DNA from: Thauera sp. GDN1
Lineage (GTDB): Bacteria > Pseudomonadota > Gammaproteobacteria > Burkholderiales > Rhodocyclaceae
Length of the DNA: 64,000 nucleotides
Assembly: GCF_029223545.1 (NCBI RefSeq)
Contig: NZ_CP097870.1
Location: forward strand, 3,534,001-3,598,000
Direction: 5' to 3'
Both the position numbers and the translations under genes were made by a program. Of the stretch, positions 42,839-54,355 are shown piece after piece. Position 1 is the stretch's first letter. Each line of letters begins with the position of its first letter. The notes below the pieces were generated by a model that saw only the letters and a list, made by a program, of their open reading frames with translations, searched no databases and was not told the origin of the DNA.

Positions 42839-44113
42839 ATGTCCCAGTTGATGATCCTCACCATGCTGATCTTCTTCGGCCTCACCGTGCCGGTGGCGGT
42901 ATCGATCGGCCTGGCGGCGATGAGCGGGGTGGCGGCGGCGAACCTGCCCTGGCTGGTGGTGGCGCAGCAGATCTACGCCGCGCTCGACAAATACCCGCTG
43001 GTGGCGATCCCCTTCTTCATCCTCGCCGGCAACCTGATGGAGGCCGGCGGCATCTCCGAGCGCCTGGTCGAGTTCGCCAAGAGCCTGGTCGGCGGCGTGC
43101 AGGGCGGGCTCGCGATGGCCTGCGTCATCACCTGCATGATCTTCGCCGCGGTGGCGGGCTCGAGCGTCGCCACCACCTTCGCGGTGGGCGCGATCCTGAT
43201 CCCGGCCATGGTGCGCCACGGCTACCCGGCGCCCTTCGCCGCCTCGCTGCAGGCCACCGCCGCCGAACTGGGCGTGATCATCCCGCCCTCGGTTCCGATG
43301 ATCCTGTTCGCGGTATCCACCGACACCTCGACCGGCGAGCTCTTCATCGCCGGCGTGCTGCCCGGCCTGCTGATCGCGGTGGCGCTGATGGCCTACGTAT
43401 GGCTCTACGCGCGCCGCAAGCACCTCGGCCTGCAGGACGGCGACGGTCGCCTGCCGCTGTGGCCGGCGCTGCGCCGCGCCTGGCTGGCGCTGCTGATGCC
43501 GGTGATCATCCTCGGCGGCATCTATGGCGGCGTGTTCACGCCGACCGAGGCCTCGGTGGTGGCGGTGGTGTATGCGCTGGTGGTGGGCATGCTGGTGTAT
43601 CGGCGCATCCGCCTCGCCGACCTGTCGACGACCCTGCACCGTTCGGTGGTGGGCACCGCCAGCATCATGTTCATCATCGCCAACGCCGGCGTGTTCGGCT
43701 TCCTGCTCAACCGCGCCGGCGTGCCGGATGCGCTCGGGCAGTGGCTCGGCCAGCTCTTCAGCGACAAGTACACCTTCCTGCTCGGGGTGAATGCGGCGCT
43801 GTTCCTGATCGGCATGGTGATCGAGACCTCGGCCTCGATCGTCGTGCTCGCGCCGCTGCTGCTGCCGGTGGCGGTGGGCTTCGGCGTCGATCCGGTGCAT
43901 TTCGGCATCATCATGGTGATCAACCTCGCGCTCGGCATGATCACCCCGCCCTTCGGCGTGAACCTGTTCGCCGCCAGCTCGATCTCGGGCGTGCCGCTCG
44001 AGCGCATGGTACGTCCGCTGCTGCCCTTCGTCGCCACCGTGATCGCCTGCCTGATGATCGTCACCTACGTGCCGCAGATCAGCCTGGTGCTGCGCGACCT
44101 CGTCTATCGCTGA
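42839..44113 (+). CDS. dctM: TRAP transporter large permease (DctM family)
   Basis: A 424-residue membrane protein with about 12 helices. Family motifs include PFFILAGNLMEAGGISERLVEFA, GGVQGGLAMACVITCMIFAAVAGSS (in parts), ATAAELGVIIPPSVPMILF and the late HFGIIMVINLALGMITPPFGVNLF. It forms the transport channel for the solute captured by DctP. The three genes appear complete. Confidence 0.92.
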   Translation: MSQLMILTMLIFFGLTVPVAVSIGLAAMSGVAAANLPWLVVAQQIYAALDKYPLVAIPFFILAGNLMEAGGISERLVEFAKSLVGGVQGGLAMACVITCMIFAAVAGSSVATTFAVGAILIPAMVRHGYPAPFAASLQATAAELGVIIPPSVPMILFAVSTDTSTGELFIAGVLPGLLIAVALMAYVWLYARRKHLGLQDGDGRLPLWPALRRAWLALLMPVIILGGIYGGVFTPTEASVVAVVYALVVGMLVYRRIRLADLSTTLHRSVVGTASIMFIIANAGVFGFLLNRAGVPDALGQWLGQLFSDKYTFLLGVNAALFLIGMVIETSASIVVLAPLLLPVAVGFGVDPVHFGIIMVINLALGMITPPFGVNLFAASSISGVPLERMVRPLLPFVATVIACLMIVTYVPQISLVLRDLVYR

Positions 44114-44135
44114 GCACGCACGGCGCACGAAGCGA

Positions 44136-44345
44136 CTAGTCGGGCCGACGTGCCGCCCGCCACGCCAGCCAGGCCCCGACCGCGATCAGCGGCAGCAGCA
44201 CAGCGGGATCGGTGAAGGCATGGACGAGGGCGCCGAGGAAACCCTCCGTGCCGTGGGTGTGCCCGGGATGGGCGAAGGCGGCGCCCGATGCGCCGGCAAG
44301 GGCGAGGACGAAGGCGGACGGGATGGGCAGGCGGACGGTCTTCAT
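44136..44345 (-). CDS. mini HupE/UreJ-like exported membrane protein
   Basis: A 69-residue protein: a signal or first helix (SAFVLALAGASGAAFA), then the His-containing HPGHTHGTEGFLGALVHAFTD and one transmembrane helix (AVLLPLIAVGAWLAWRAA). The AHPGHTH...GF..G..H pattern resembles the N-terminus of HupE/UreJ metal transporters, which are about 190 residues, so this may be a reduced relative or an unrelated accessory. It lies 82 bp after ureG on the same strand, so a role in nickel handling is possible. Confidence 0.6.
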   Translation of the reverse strand: MKTVRLPIPSAFVLALAGASGAAFAHPGHTHGTEGFLGALVHAFTDPAVLLPLIAVGAWLAWRAARRPD

Positions 44346-44427
44346 GATGGCTACTCCTGTGGTCTCGATGATGTGCTGATCTGCGCGGCGGCGCCTCGCC
44401 GTCCGCTCGGTGACGGGAACCGGGCAC

Positions 44428-45108
44428 TCACCTCGCCGCGGCGGCGAGCAGGCCCTGGCGTTCGATGAAGTCGATGATATCGGCAAGCCCCTGGCCGGTC
44501 TTCTGGTTGGAGAACACGAAGGGCCGCGCACCGCGCATCCGGCGCGCATCGCGGTCCATGACCTCGAGCGAGGCGCCGACCAGCGGCGCAAGATCGATCT
44601 TGTTGATCACCAGCAGGTCGCTGCGGGTGATGCCGGGGCCGCCCTTGCGCGGGATCTTGTCGCCGGCGGAGACGTCGATGACGTAGAGCGTCAGGTCGGA
44701 GAGCTCGGGCGAGAAGGTGGCGGCGAGGTTGTCGCCGCCGGACTCGACGAAGATGATGTCCAGCCCGGGAAAGCGCGCATTCAGGCGGTCCACCGCCTCG
44801 AGGTTGATCGACGCATCCTCGCGGATCGCGGTGTGCGGACAACCACCGGTCTCCACCCCGATGATGCGCTCCGGCGCCAGCGCCTGGTTGCGCACCAGGA
44901 ACTGGGCGTCCTCGGCGGTGTAGATGTCGTTGGTGACCACGGCGATGTCGTACTTGTCGCGCAGCGCCAGGCACAGCGCCAGGGTCAGCGCGGTCTTGCC
45001 GGAGCCGACCGGGCCGCCGATGCCGACCCGCAGCGGGCCGCGCGCGGCGGACGGGGAGACGGAGGGGGCGTCGGCCGGGCCGCCGAAGGAGACGGGAAGC
45101 GGGGTCAT
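44428..45108 (-). CDS. ureG: urease accessory GTPase UreG
   Basis: A 226-residue GTPase for nickel insertion into urease. P-loop [12 protein letters not shown] near residue 33, [12 protein letters not shown], the nickel-site [17 protein letters not shown] (Cys-Pro-His), [15 protein letters not shown], and base-recognition [10 protein letters not shown]. It is somewhat longer than usual because of a Pro/Ser-rich N-terminal tail before the GTPase core. Its start overlaps the ureF stop (ATGA). Confidence 0.95.
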   Translation of the reverse strand: MTPLPVSFGGPADAPSVSPSAARGPLRVGIGGPVGSGKTALTLALCLALRDKYDIAVVTNDIYTAEDAQFLVRNQALAPERIIGVETGGCPHTAIREDASINLEAVDRLNARFPGLDIIFVESGGDNLAATFSPELSDLTLYVIDVSAGDKIPRKGGPGITRSDLLVINKIDLAPLVGASLEVMDRDARRMRGARPFVFSNQKTGQGLADIIDFIERQGLLAAAAR

Positions 45109-45875
45109 GATCTGAACAGCCTCGTGTATTGGGTTTCGTGCCGGCTGCTGGCGATCGCCAGGCCGGGGGTGTAGTTGCTCCAGCGCGCCTCGGGCAGATG
45201 CAGTGCGGTCTCGACCAGGGGCGGGATGCGCCGACCCAGCGTCGCCAGCAGGCGCTGACCAGCGCTCTGGCCGAGCGGCACCGCCTTCACCGCCGCCATC
45301 ACCTGGTTCTCCGCCCAGGCCCACAGGTAGGCGGCGAGCGCCTGCTCGGCCGGCACCTGCCAGGCCGCGGCGGCGGCGGACCATGCGCTCGGGAAGCAGG
45401 GCGCCTCGATCGCCAGCAGGCGCGCGCGCCATCCGGGCAGCGCGGCGAAGGCATCGAGCTCGGCGAGCAGCTTCACCAGCGACCAGCCCATCTGCGCGGT
45501 CTCGGCGCGCAGCTCCGCGGTCTCGCGGCTGGCGAGGAAGTCGTCGTTGAGCCGCGCCACCTCGCCATCGTCACCCGCGCGCCAGGCGTCGAGCTGACGC
45601 GCCAGCAGCGGCGCCTCGAAGCGCGCCAGGCTCCACTCCAGCAGGTCGCCGATCCACGCCGCGGCATCGGCTTCGCCGCGGATCGCGCCGCTCTCCACCG
45701 CCCACTCCAGGCCCTGCGAGTAGGTATAGGCGCCCACCGGCAGCGCCGGGCTGGCCAGTTGCAGCAGGCGGACCAGGGGCAGCAGGCCCGGGCCGGCCGG
45801 CCCTGCACGCGCATCATTCGCCGGCAAGCCCGAACGTACGGACGCCGGGTGTGCGGCCGGCCGCTCCATGCTCAC
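45105..45875 (-). CDS. ureF: urease accessory protein UreF
   Basis: A 256-residue helical protein that joins UreD and UreG in the nickel-loading complex. Recognised by [27 protein letters not shown] (in parts) near residue 38, [18 protein letters not shown] and [13 protein letters not shown], and a C-terminal [20 protein letters not shown]. Start: GTG 45875 overlaps the ureE stop as GTGA; ATG 45869 is possible. Confidence 0.93.
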   Translation of the reverse strand: MSMERPAAHPASVRSGLPANDARAGPAGPGLLPLVRLLQLASPALPVGAYTYSQGLEWAVESGAIRGEADAAAWIGDLLEWSLARFEAPLLARQLDAWRAGDDGEVARLNDDFLASRETAELRAETAQMGWSLVKLLAELDAFAALPGWRARLLAIEAPCFPSAWSAAAAAWQVPAEQALAAYLWAWAENQVMAAVKAVPLGQSAGQRLLATLGRRIPPLVETALHLPEARWSNYTPGLAIASSRHETQYTRLFRS

Positions 45876-46420
45876 TGCCCGGCCATCAAGTGGATGCGTG
45901 CGCCGCTGCCGTCGCCCGGGTGCTGGTGGCCCGGTGCGTAGGCGCCGGCCTCGGGTTCGAAGGGCGCACGCAGCGAACTCACCAGCGCGCCGAGGCCGAC
46001 GAGCATGCCCTCGAGCACGTGGTCGGCCTGGATGCGCAGCCAGTCGCCGCCCGCGTCCCGCCCCACCTGCACGGCGACGTGGCGGTTGCCGAGGTGGAAG
46101 GCCGCGCGCGCGAGCTCGGTCGCGGTGGCACAGCGCGCCTCGAGCAGGTCCTCTGGCGCGGAGACGACGGCGACGACGCGCCCGTCGCTTGCGAACAGGC
46201 GGTCGCCGCCGCGCAGGATGGTGCCACGCGGCAGGAACAGGCCGACCTCGGCGCCGGAGACGAGCCGCGTGCGCAGCCGGCTTTTGGTGCGTGCGCCGAA
46301 ATCGAGTTCGAGCACATCGCTCGCCGGCACGTCGCCGGCGTACAGGTTCTCGATCAGCAGCACCGCGGGCGCTGCGGTGGGCATCACGAAGTCGGCAAGG
46401 ACGTCGTTGGTCATCGGCAT
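45872..46420 (-). CDS. ureE: urease nickel metallochaperone UreE
   Basis: A 182-residue protein with the UreE fold: N-terminal peptide-binding domain ([33 protein letters not shown]) and the metal-binding domain ([13 protein letters not shown] with the conserved His, then DHVLEGML). The tail is only mildly His-containing ([15 protein letters not shown]), without the long His stretch of the Klebsiella protein. Start ATG 46420 with GGAG upstream. It overlaps ureF. Confidence 0.92.
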   Translation of the reverse strand: MPMTNDVLADFVMPTAAPAVLLIENLYAGDVPASDVLELDFGARTKSRLRTRLVSGAEVGLFLPRGTILRGGDRLFASDGRVVAVVSAPEDLLEARCATATELARAAFHLGNRHVAVQVGRDAGGDWLRIQADHVLEGMLVGLGALVSSLRAPFEPEAGAYAPGHQHPGDGSGARIHLMAGQ

Positions 46421-46467
46421 GAGGTTGGACTCCAGAGGGATACGGACAAGGACGGCTCGCCCTCGCC

Positions 46468-48218
<1,751 letters not shown>

Positions 48219-48222
<4 letters not shown>

Positions 48223-48524
48223 AGTGCTCCCATGACCAGGCCGTTGAACCCATACACCTCGCGCTCCCCGTCCAGTGCCACCAGCTCGACGGTGCGCGAC
48301 TGCCCGGGTTCGAAGCGCACCGCGGTCCCGGCCGCGATGTTGAGCCGGAAGCCGCGCGCCGCAGCGCGCTCGAAGTCGAGCGCGGTATTGGTCTCGGCGA
48401 AGTGGTAGTGCGAGCCAACCTGGATCGGCCGGTCCCCGGTATTGGTCACCACCACCGTCAGCGTGGCGCGGCCGGCGTTGAGCTCGATGTCGCCGTCAGC
48501 GACGAAATACTCTCCGGGAATCAT
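48219..48524 (-). CDS. ureB: urease beta subunit
   Basis: A 101-residue structural subunit. It shows [19 protein letters not shown] at the N-terminus, [19 protein letters not shown], and [15 protein letters not shown] with the C-terminal [10 protein letters not shown]. It lies 183 bp after ureA, a longer gap than elsewhere in the operon, and overlaps ureC by four bases. Confidence 0.96.
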
Positions 48525-48707
48525 CTCTTCTCCCCCAGTTTCACGCCGCGCATTGCAGACGCGACAAAGTAGCGATCGTCATGTCGGGTATTTGCGGCGC
48601 AGGCGAGGACTGTCCGAGCCCGAAGGGCGAGTTCCGCAGCCTGCAGAGCAAATACCCGGCGTGGCGGTCGCGGGCAGCACCGGAAAACGCAGCCCCCGCC
48701 CGCGAAC

Positions 48708-49010
48708 TCAAACGATCGGCTCATGCACGGTCACCAGCTTCGTCCCATCCGGAAACGTCGCCTCCACCTGGATGTCCGGAATCATCTCCGCCACCCCCTC
48801 CATCACCTCTTCCCGCGTCAGCAGCGTCGCCCCGAAGCTCATCAGCTCCGCCACCGTGCGTCCGTCGCGCGCACCTTCCAGGATCGCGCAGGTGATCAGC
48901 GCCACCGCCTCCGGGTAGTTCAGCCTCAGCCCGCGCGCGCGCCGGCGCTCGGCCAGCAGGCCGGCGGTGAAGATCAGCAGCTTGTCCTTCTCGCGTGGTG
49001 TCAGTTCCAT
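48708..49010 (-). CDS. ureA: urease gamma subunit
   Basis: A 100-residue structural subunit with [48 protein letters not shown] and [19 protein letters not shown], the standard UreA sequence. A strong AGGAGAGGAA ribosome site precedes the ATG at 49010. It follows ureD by 92 bp. Confidence 0.96.
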   Translation of the reverse strand: MELTPREKDKLLIFTAGLLAERRRARGLRLNYPEAVALITCAILEGARDGRTVAELMSFGATLLTREEVMEGVAEMIPDIQVEATFPDGTKLVTVHEPIV

Positions 49011-49102
49011 TTCCTCTCCTTCCGCTGCGGCCGGCCTCGATGCCACCGCCCTCCGCCACCCCGCACGCACCGGCCAGCCGGCACCACGGGATGCACTCGT
49101 CC

Positions 49103-49966
49103 TCAGGTGTTCCAGATCCGCGGCAACTGCATCGCCCGCCCCGCCACCGCCGGACGCGCCGCGCCCCACAGCCGCGCCAGCCACGCCCGCCCCGGCTCGC
49201 ACGCCGACCCCAGCCAGCGCGCCACCAGCAGGCCCGGCAGCAGGGTCACCGCCCCGCGGCCGGCGGCAGGTTCGATCGCCCGCCAGGCCTCCAGCAGCCC
49301 CGCGCCGCAGCCCGGCGCCGCAACCAGCAGGCTCGCGCTCACCGGCGCGCCGTCCAGGCCCGCCGCCGCATCCAGCAGCGCGCTGCCGCCGCCGAGCACG
49401 CCGCGCTCCAGCCACAGCGGCCTGCCGTCGCGGCGGATGCGCGTGCGCAGCGCGAGCTCGCCGCAGGTGAAGCGCTCGCCCGAGCCGGTGCGGCCCAGGC
49501 ACAGCATTTCCGCGCCGATGAAGACCGCGTCGCCTTCGAGATCGACCTCGGTGGCGAGGGTGCCGAGCGCGCCGTCATAGACCAGGCTTTCCTGCGGCAG
49601 GAACTCGCATACCCCGCCGGCGGCGACGCGGATGCGCTGTACCAGTTCGCCACGCGCGCCGGCGCTGCGGTACCACTTGCCCGCACCCGGGGTGGTCAGC
49701 AGCACGTGCGCCTGCGCGCCCAGTTCCAGCGTCAGCGCCAGGCGGTCGCCGCCGGCGATGCCGGCGGGGGGATGCACGAGGATGGTGTGGCACACCACCT
49801 CGCCTTCCGGATACAGCGCGCGCTGCACGACCAGCGGGCCGCGATGCGCGCGCTCGGCGAGCACGGTGCGCCCACCACGGCGCTGGAAGCCGAGACGAAG
49901 CTCGGCACGCCAGCCGGCGGCGTCGGTGAGGAAGGCAGGGAGACGGGCTTCGGCGACCACATTCAT
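49103..49966 (-). CDS. ureD: urease accessory protein UreD
   Basis: A 287-residue scaffold protein for nickel insertion and the first gene of the operon. Motifs: [25 protein letters not shown] (in parts), [32 protein letters not shown] and [14 protein letters not shown]. About 250 bp without a gene lie upstream (49967-50213) and must hold the operon promoter; I see no clear NtrC or sigma-54 site there. Confidence 0.94.
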   Translation of the reverse strand: MNVVAEARLPAFLTDAAGWRAELRLGFQRRGGRTVLAERAHRGPLVVQRALYPEGEVVCHTILVHPPAGIAGGDRLALTLELGAQAHVLLTTPGAGKWYRSAGARGELVQRIRVAAGGVCEFLPQESLVYDGALGTLATEVDLEGDAVFIGAEMLCLGRTGSGERFTCGELALRTRIRRDGRPLWLERGVLGGGSALLDAAAGLDGAPVSASLLVAAPGCGAGLLEAWRAIEPAAGRGAVTLLPGLLVARWLGSACEPGRAWLARLWGAARPAVAGRAMQLPRIWNT

Positions 49967-50213
49967 GGGTCACCCTTAGCAAGCCGCAGGCCAGGTCACG
50001 CGCGGATGCGCCAAGCCCATGAACGGACGTGATTTTCCAGCGCCGGGCGGATCCAGGCTGGGCCTATGCGAAGGACGCAGCCCGGCGCCTGGCGACGGCG
50101 CACGCACCAGGACGGGGCGCGCGCCGCCACGCGCACCATCACGGTGCCCGGCGATGGAAACGTGCTATGGGACGTGCTGCGGGAACAAGCGATGAGCGCA
50201 CGCGGCCCGCGAC

Positions 50214-51839
50214 TCAACGCACCAGCGGCGTGGCCTCGGGCGCGGAGCCAGGGGGCGGCGGGGTCATGGGCACGGCCGGGGTGACAGGGCGCGGCGCGGG
50301 CTCGTCGGCAGGCGGCTCCGGCAGCGGCTCGGGCAACGGCTCCCACAGCGCGCGGTAGGTGGCACTGTAGTCGAGCAGCTTCTCCGCCATGCGGTCGACG
50401 TGATCCGGCGGACGCTGCGCGCGCACCGGACCGATCGCCGAATAGCCGAGCCCGGCGCGACCGCCCTTCACCTGCAGGCCGATGAGGTCGAGCATGGTCG
50501 GCAGCATGTCGAAGTGGGTCACTTCGCGGGTGTTGGCCTGAAGCTTCGGGTTGTCATTGATCAGCAGGTTGAAGACCCGGCGCTCGGGGTTGGTCACCAG
50601 CTTGCCGTAGGAGGTGTTGCCCATCGCCAGGTGGTCCCCCTGGACCACGATCGCGACGCGGTTCAGCCAGCCACGGGCGATGATGTACTCGACGAACTCC
50701 GCCACCAGGTCCGCCGTGCATTCGACGATGCCCTCGAAATCCTGATGGCCGCGGCGCGCGCATTCGGGCGACAGGTGGCCGTAGGGGTGGTGGGTGTCGA
50801 TGGTGAGCACGGTCAGGTTGAAGGGCTTGCGCGACTTCATCAGCTGGTCGAGCTCGCCGCGCGCGCGCCGGAACAGCGCGTCGTCGCGCAGGCCCCAGCC
50901 GCTCATGCCCCCGGGAGGCTCGCCCGCGGCGATCCACTCCTCGCGCCCCATCACCCGGTCGTAGCGGTGGTCGCTGAAGAACTTGCCGACGCCGGCGAAG
51001 GCCAGGCTGGAGCCGTTGAGGAACACGTTGCGATAGCCGCGCGCGGCGAGGATGTCGCCCAGGCAGCTCGCGCGCGGCAGGTAGCGCTCCACCTTCTCGC
51101 CGACGTCGTTGCCGCTGAACATCGCCACCGACTTCAGCGGCACGCCGCACTGGGTGGACACCAGGCTGGCGATCGTGAAGTGCGCGCCCATGAGCTCGCG
51201 GTAGCTGTCGAAGGACACCACGCCGGGCAGCGCCTTCAGCGCATTCAGGCGCTGCAGCAGGTCGCGGCCGAACAGCGCCGGGTCGGAGTAGGTGTTCTCC
51301 AGGCTCTCGACGTAGATCAGCACCAGGCTCTTGGGCGGCTTGCGCCCGCGCTCGAAGGTGATCCGCGCCGGATCCACATACGCGTCGGCGAAGTAGTCCT
51401 CGCCGAAATGACCGCGCACGTAGCGCGCCACCGAGAAGCTGTCGACGAAGAAGGCGACGCCGGCGCCGAGCACGACCAGCGGCACGATCCGCGGCAGGGT
51501 GTGATGGGCGGCGTGGCGCAGCATCGCCAGCAGCCGCTGCCAGGCGAGGCGCAGCCACGGTCGCGGCCAGGCCTCGGGGTGGGCGCGCAGGTAGCGCACC
51601 CAGGCGTCCAGCCCCCACAGCAGCAGGGCGAGTCCGAGCGGCAGCGCCAGCCCGCTCCACAGGAAGCGGTGGATGATCTCGGGGTCGCTGCTGAGCACCC
51701 CTTCCGAACCGAAGCGCAGGTGGTAGAGGACCTGGTCGATGCTGACTCGGCCGAACTCCTCGTGCAGCCAGCGGGGAATCGCGTACAGCAGACAACCGGC
51801 CAGGATGGCCAGGAATCTGATCGGTTTTCCTACGCGCAT
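50214..51839 (-). CDS. OpgB/LtaS-like phosphoglycerol transferase, membrane sulfatase-fold
   Basis: A 541-residue protein. The N-terminal part holds about four membrane helices (FLAILAGCLLYAIPRW, LWSGLALPLGLALLLWGLD and further on VPLVVLGAGVAFFVDSF). From about residue 165 a sulfatase-type domain begins: VLIYVESLENTYSDPALFG with the metal-binding Glu, GAHFTIASLVSTQCGVPL with the nucleophilic Thr/Ser region, and VVQGDHLAMGN with metal-binding Asp-His. This matches phosphoglycerol transferases such as OpgB, which decorate periplasmic glucans, and LtaS. The acceptor is unknown. A Pro-rich tail ends the protein. ATG at 51839; the frame continues upstream without similarity. Confidence 0.82.
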   Translation of the reverse strand: MRVGKPIRFLAILAGCLLYAIPRWLHEEFGRVSIDQVLYHLRFGSEGVLSSDPEIIHRFLWSGLALPLGLALLLWGLDAWVRYLRAHPEAWPRPWLRLAWQRLLAMLRHAAHHTLPRIVPLVVLGAGVAFFVDSFSVARYVRGHFGEDYFADAYVDPARITFERGRKPPKSLVLIYVESLENTYSDPALFGRDLLQRLNALKALPGVVSFDSYRELMGAHFTIASLVSTQCGVPLKSVAMFSGNDVGEKVERYLPRASCLGDILAARGYRNVFLNGSSLAFAGVGKFFSDHRYDRVMGREEWIAAGEPPGGMSGWGLRDDALFRRARGELDQLMKSRKPFNLTVLTIDTHHPYGHLSPECARRGHQDFEGIVECTADLVAEFVEYIIARGWLNRVAIVVQGDHLAMGNTSYGKLVTNPERRVFNLLINDNPKLQANTREVTHFDMLPTMLDLIGLQVKGGRAGLGYSAIGPVRAQRPPDHVDRMAEKLLDYSATYRALWEPLPEPLPEPPADEPAPRPVTPAVPMTPPPPGSAPEATPLVR

Positions 51840-51981
51840 GCAGTCCCCACGGAAGCAATCCCCGGAGCGATCCGCGGCTGGACGCTCGCAAAGGGTGCGC
51901 AATGGTACTGCAACGCCCTCGCAACAGAGGCGGCATTTGTCACCGCTTGTCGCAAGGCACCGCGGGCCGCGCCGCGTGCGC

Positions 51982-52021
51982 AAAAAAACACCCGCCCCGA
52001 CCGTGAGGATCGGGGCGGGTG
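51982..52021 (-). terminator. intrinsic terminator of the aromatic acid transporter gene
   Basis: Perfect 12-bp stem CACCCGCCCCGA (51989-52000)/TCGGGGCGGGTG (52010-52021) with a nine-base loop; seven A residues at 51982-51988 form a U-tract on the minus strand. It lies directly after the transporter stop codon. Confidence 0.9.
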
Positions 52022-52040
52022 CGGTGATGCGGCAGCAGTC

Positions 52041-53930
52041 TTACTGCGTCGAGCGTGCGATCAGCACCGCCATCTTCGGGTTCTGGCTGGCCACCTCCTG
52101 CGCGAGCTCGGCCTTGGCCCGCTGGCCGCCTTCCTCGGTGTTGAGGATGATCAGGTCGCAGCGCAGCTGCTCGGCCAGGTCGACCACCGCCCGACCGCGA
52201 CCGAACAGCGTGGCGGTCAGGATCTGGCCTTCGGCCGGGACGCCCTGGGCGTTGACCTCGTTCACATACTCCTGCAGGTTCGCCACGTGCTTCGGATCGA
52301 CGGCCTTGTCGGTCTCGCTCACCTCGGCGGACAGGACGTGCTCGGGCGCCAGATACACGAGGTGGACCTTCGCACCGGTCAGCGACACGAACTCCGAGAC
52401 GCGGGCGCGGGTCAGCTTGTTACCGGTGTGATCGACCACGGCCATGATGGTGCCGTAGAGGCGGGACTTGCCGGCGGACACCGCCGCGGCCGGTGCGGTG
52501 GTCGGAGCCACCGCCTGGGCGACCGCTGCGGCCTTGCTCTTCGGAATGATCAGGGTGAGGACCAGGCCGATGAGGCTGATGCCACCTAGCACGTAGAAGA
52601 TGCTGTGCAGTTCGCCCGCGAACTTGACTGCCAGGAAGGCACCGAAGATCGGGCCGAAGATACCGCCGATACGGCCGAAGGCAGCGGTCCAGGCGACACC
52701 CGCGCCACGCACGTTGGTGCGGTAATAGTTGGCGGCGAGGCCGTAGATCAGCGTCTGCGTCCCCGAGGTGCCCAGACCGGTGATCGCGATCGTGAGCAGC
52801 AGCAGCGCCACGATGAGCCCGCTGACGTCGGCAAGTTGCTGCACCTCACCGGCCTTGGCAACCGCCGGGACGTCGATGGTGGCGGCGAGCAGACCGATGG
52901 CCCCCATGGCCAGCGCGCCGACCAGGAAACCGAGCGCCACGATGCGCTGCGGGCTGTGCTTGTCGGCCAGGGTGGAGCCGTACAGGGTGCCCACCATCGC
53001 GCCGGCGTTGAGCACCAGCAGCAATGCCAGCGATCCGTTCTGGCCCATGATCGGCAGCATGATCTTCGGCAGCCAGGTGTTCAGCGAATAGACCAGCAGC
53101 AGGCAGAACGCCGAAACGAAGCCGATGACGATGGCCGGGACGAGATACACGGTGAACAGGCCCGCCCAGCCCGCACGCGCGTCGGCGGCATTGGCCGCCG
53201 CGCTCTGCTGCGGCTTGATCTCGGCCTCGGGGATGGGCACACCGGTGCGCTCGGACACCTTGCGCGCTTCATCCAGGCGGCCGCGAGCGGCCAGCCAGGC
53301 GACCGACTCGGGCAGCTTCCAGATCGCCAGCGGCAGCAGGGTCACCAGCGGCAGCGCGCCGAGCAGGAACATGCCGCGCCAGCCGATCACCGGCAGCAGG
53401 AAGATCGCCAGCAGGGCCGACAGCAGCGAGCCCAGCGGAATGCCCGCATAGGTGAAGGCGGTGGCCAGGTTCTTCTTCCCCGGAGGCGCGAATTCGGCCG
53501 CCATCGCGCCCGTGGTGCCGGCCAGCGCGCCGACGCCCAGACCGGTGATGAAGCGCCACAGGCCGAAGGCGGTGACCGTCTCGGTCATGGACGACACCGC
53601 CATGCCGATCGAGAACCAGGCGATGGAGGCGATCATGACCTTGCGGCGGCCGATCAGGTCGCCCAGGGTGCCGGCGACCAGGGCGCCGAGCATCATGCCG
53701 ATCATCGCGTAGGAGCCGAGCATCCCGGCCTCTTGCGGCGTCAGCGCACGGTCGCCGATCCACTTGGCTGCGTCCGGACCCATGAAGCCGGGCAGGACGG
53801 CGCCGTAGACGACGAGGTCATAACCGTCGAAAACCAGGCCGACGAAGGCCAGGGCGATCACCCAGAAAATGGTGGTGCGCCGCTTGCGCGCCATTTCCGG
53901 GCTTTCCATTGGAACGTTCGATTTCAACAT
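52041..53930 (-). CDS. AAHS-family aromatic acid transporter fused to a Usp-like domain
   Basis: A 629-residue protein. Residues 1-470 form a 12-helix MFS transporter with the AAHS features: FDGYDLVVYGAVLPGFM in helix 1, GDLIGRRKVMI after helix 2, RFITGLGVGALAGTTGAMAAEF (in parts) and ADKHSPQRIV in the middle. Relatives (BenK, PcaK) import benzoate-type acids with protons. A linker rich in Ala/Pro leads to a C-terminal domain (from about 490) with a universal-stress-protein pattern: YGTIMAVVDHTGNKLTRARVSEF (in parts), VHLVYLAPEHV and AVVDLAEQLRCDLIILNTEEGG. The ATP-loop glycines of Usp are degenerate. It is divergent from the meta-cleavage operon, which suggests import of its aromatic substrate. 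Confidence 0.87.
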   Translation of the reverse strand: MLKSNVPMESPEMARKRRTTIFWVIALAFVGLVFDGYDLVVYGAVLPGFMGPDAAKWIGDRALTPQEAGMLGSYAMIGMMLGALVAGTLGDLIGRRKVMIASIAWFSIGMAVSSMTETVTAFGLWRFITGLGVGALAGTTGAMAAEFAPPGKKNLATAFTYAGIPLGSLLSALLAIFLLPVIGWRGMFLLGALPLVTLLPLAIWKLPESVAWLAARGRLDEARKVSERTGVPIPEAEIKPQQSAAANAADARAGWAGLFTVYLVPAIVIGFVSAFCLLLVYSLNTWLPKIMLPIMGQNGSLALLLVLNAGAMVGTLYGSTLADKHSPQRIVALGFLVGALAMGAIGLLAATIDVPAVAKAGEVQQLADVSGLIVALLLLTIAITGLGTSGTQTLIYGLAANYYRTNVRGAGVAWTAAFGRIGGIFGPIFGAFLAVKFAGELHSIFYVLGGISLIGLVLTLIIPKSKAAAVAQAVAPTTAPAAAVSAGKSRLYGTIMAVVDHTGNKLTRARVSEFVSLTGAKVHLVYLAPEHVLSAEVSETDKAVDPKHVANLQEYVNEVNAQGVPAEGQILTATLFGRGRAVVDLAEQLRCDLIILNTEEGGQRAKAELAQEVASQNPKMAVLIARSTQ

Positions 53931-54355
53931 CGTGCCTCTTTAGTGAAGGTGTTGCTGCAGTGGTGACGGTCATCGAGCACTGGCACTGCGAGCCTCGTTG
54001 CAGGGGAGGCCGTCAGGTTATGGCGCGATCAGATCAATCAATATCCAGTTTCTGCACCATCGATATCCGCTGCATGCAAGGCGCGCTCAAGCACCGAAAA
54101 AGTCGGCTAAGGTTGGTTTGCGAACTCGGCGCAGGTAGCCGAAGGCAGGGATGAATGCATCGATCGACGCTCGGCCGGCAGCGATCGATGGATGAAATTT
54201 TTGTATCGAACTTGCGGAGCTCGAGAATCTCGCGTATAAAATCTCGAGATTCAGATTTAATTTCGCGACTCAAGCTCATGGGCGAGTCGCACACGCGAGG
54301 GCGGCATCGGTCCCGCAGCTCGCAGTCTCATCCATCACCTGAGGACGCATCGAAC
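53931..54355. promoter_or_regulatory. 425-bp divergent promoter region with several palindromes
   Basis: The longest gene-free stretch of the window, and relatively AT-rich. Seen on the plus strand: the 9-bp inverted repeat CATCGATCG/CGATCGATG (54158-54166 and 54182-54190); a sigma70-type promoter TTGCGG (54212-54217), 17 bases, TATAAA (54235-54240); the palindrome CGAGA-A-TCTCG (54222-54232) inside the spacer; and the 12-bp palindrome AATCTCGAGATT (54240-54251) at the predicted start. AATCTCG is thus repeated at 14-base distance around the -10. This looks like a repressor operator for the dehydrogenase operon. The regulator gene is not in the window. Confidence 0.6.

Noticed and set aside
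48521..48724. A 67-codon frame between ureA and ureB
   Set aside because: It ends as ATGA on ureB and so looked coupled, but it has no recognisable similarity, an unusual Cys/Arg-rich composition and no good ribosome site. The 183-bp ureA-ureB gap is more likely untranslated spacer.
54021..54060. ATCAA-containing sequence GATCAGATCAATCAATATC upstream of the meta operon as an FNR box
   Set aside because: The second half-site at the right distance is missing, so it does not fit TTGAT-N4-ATCAA.
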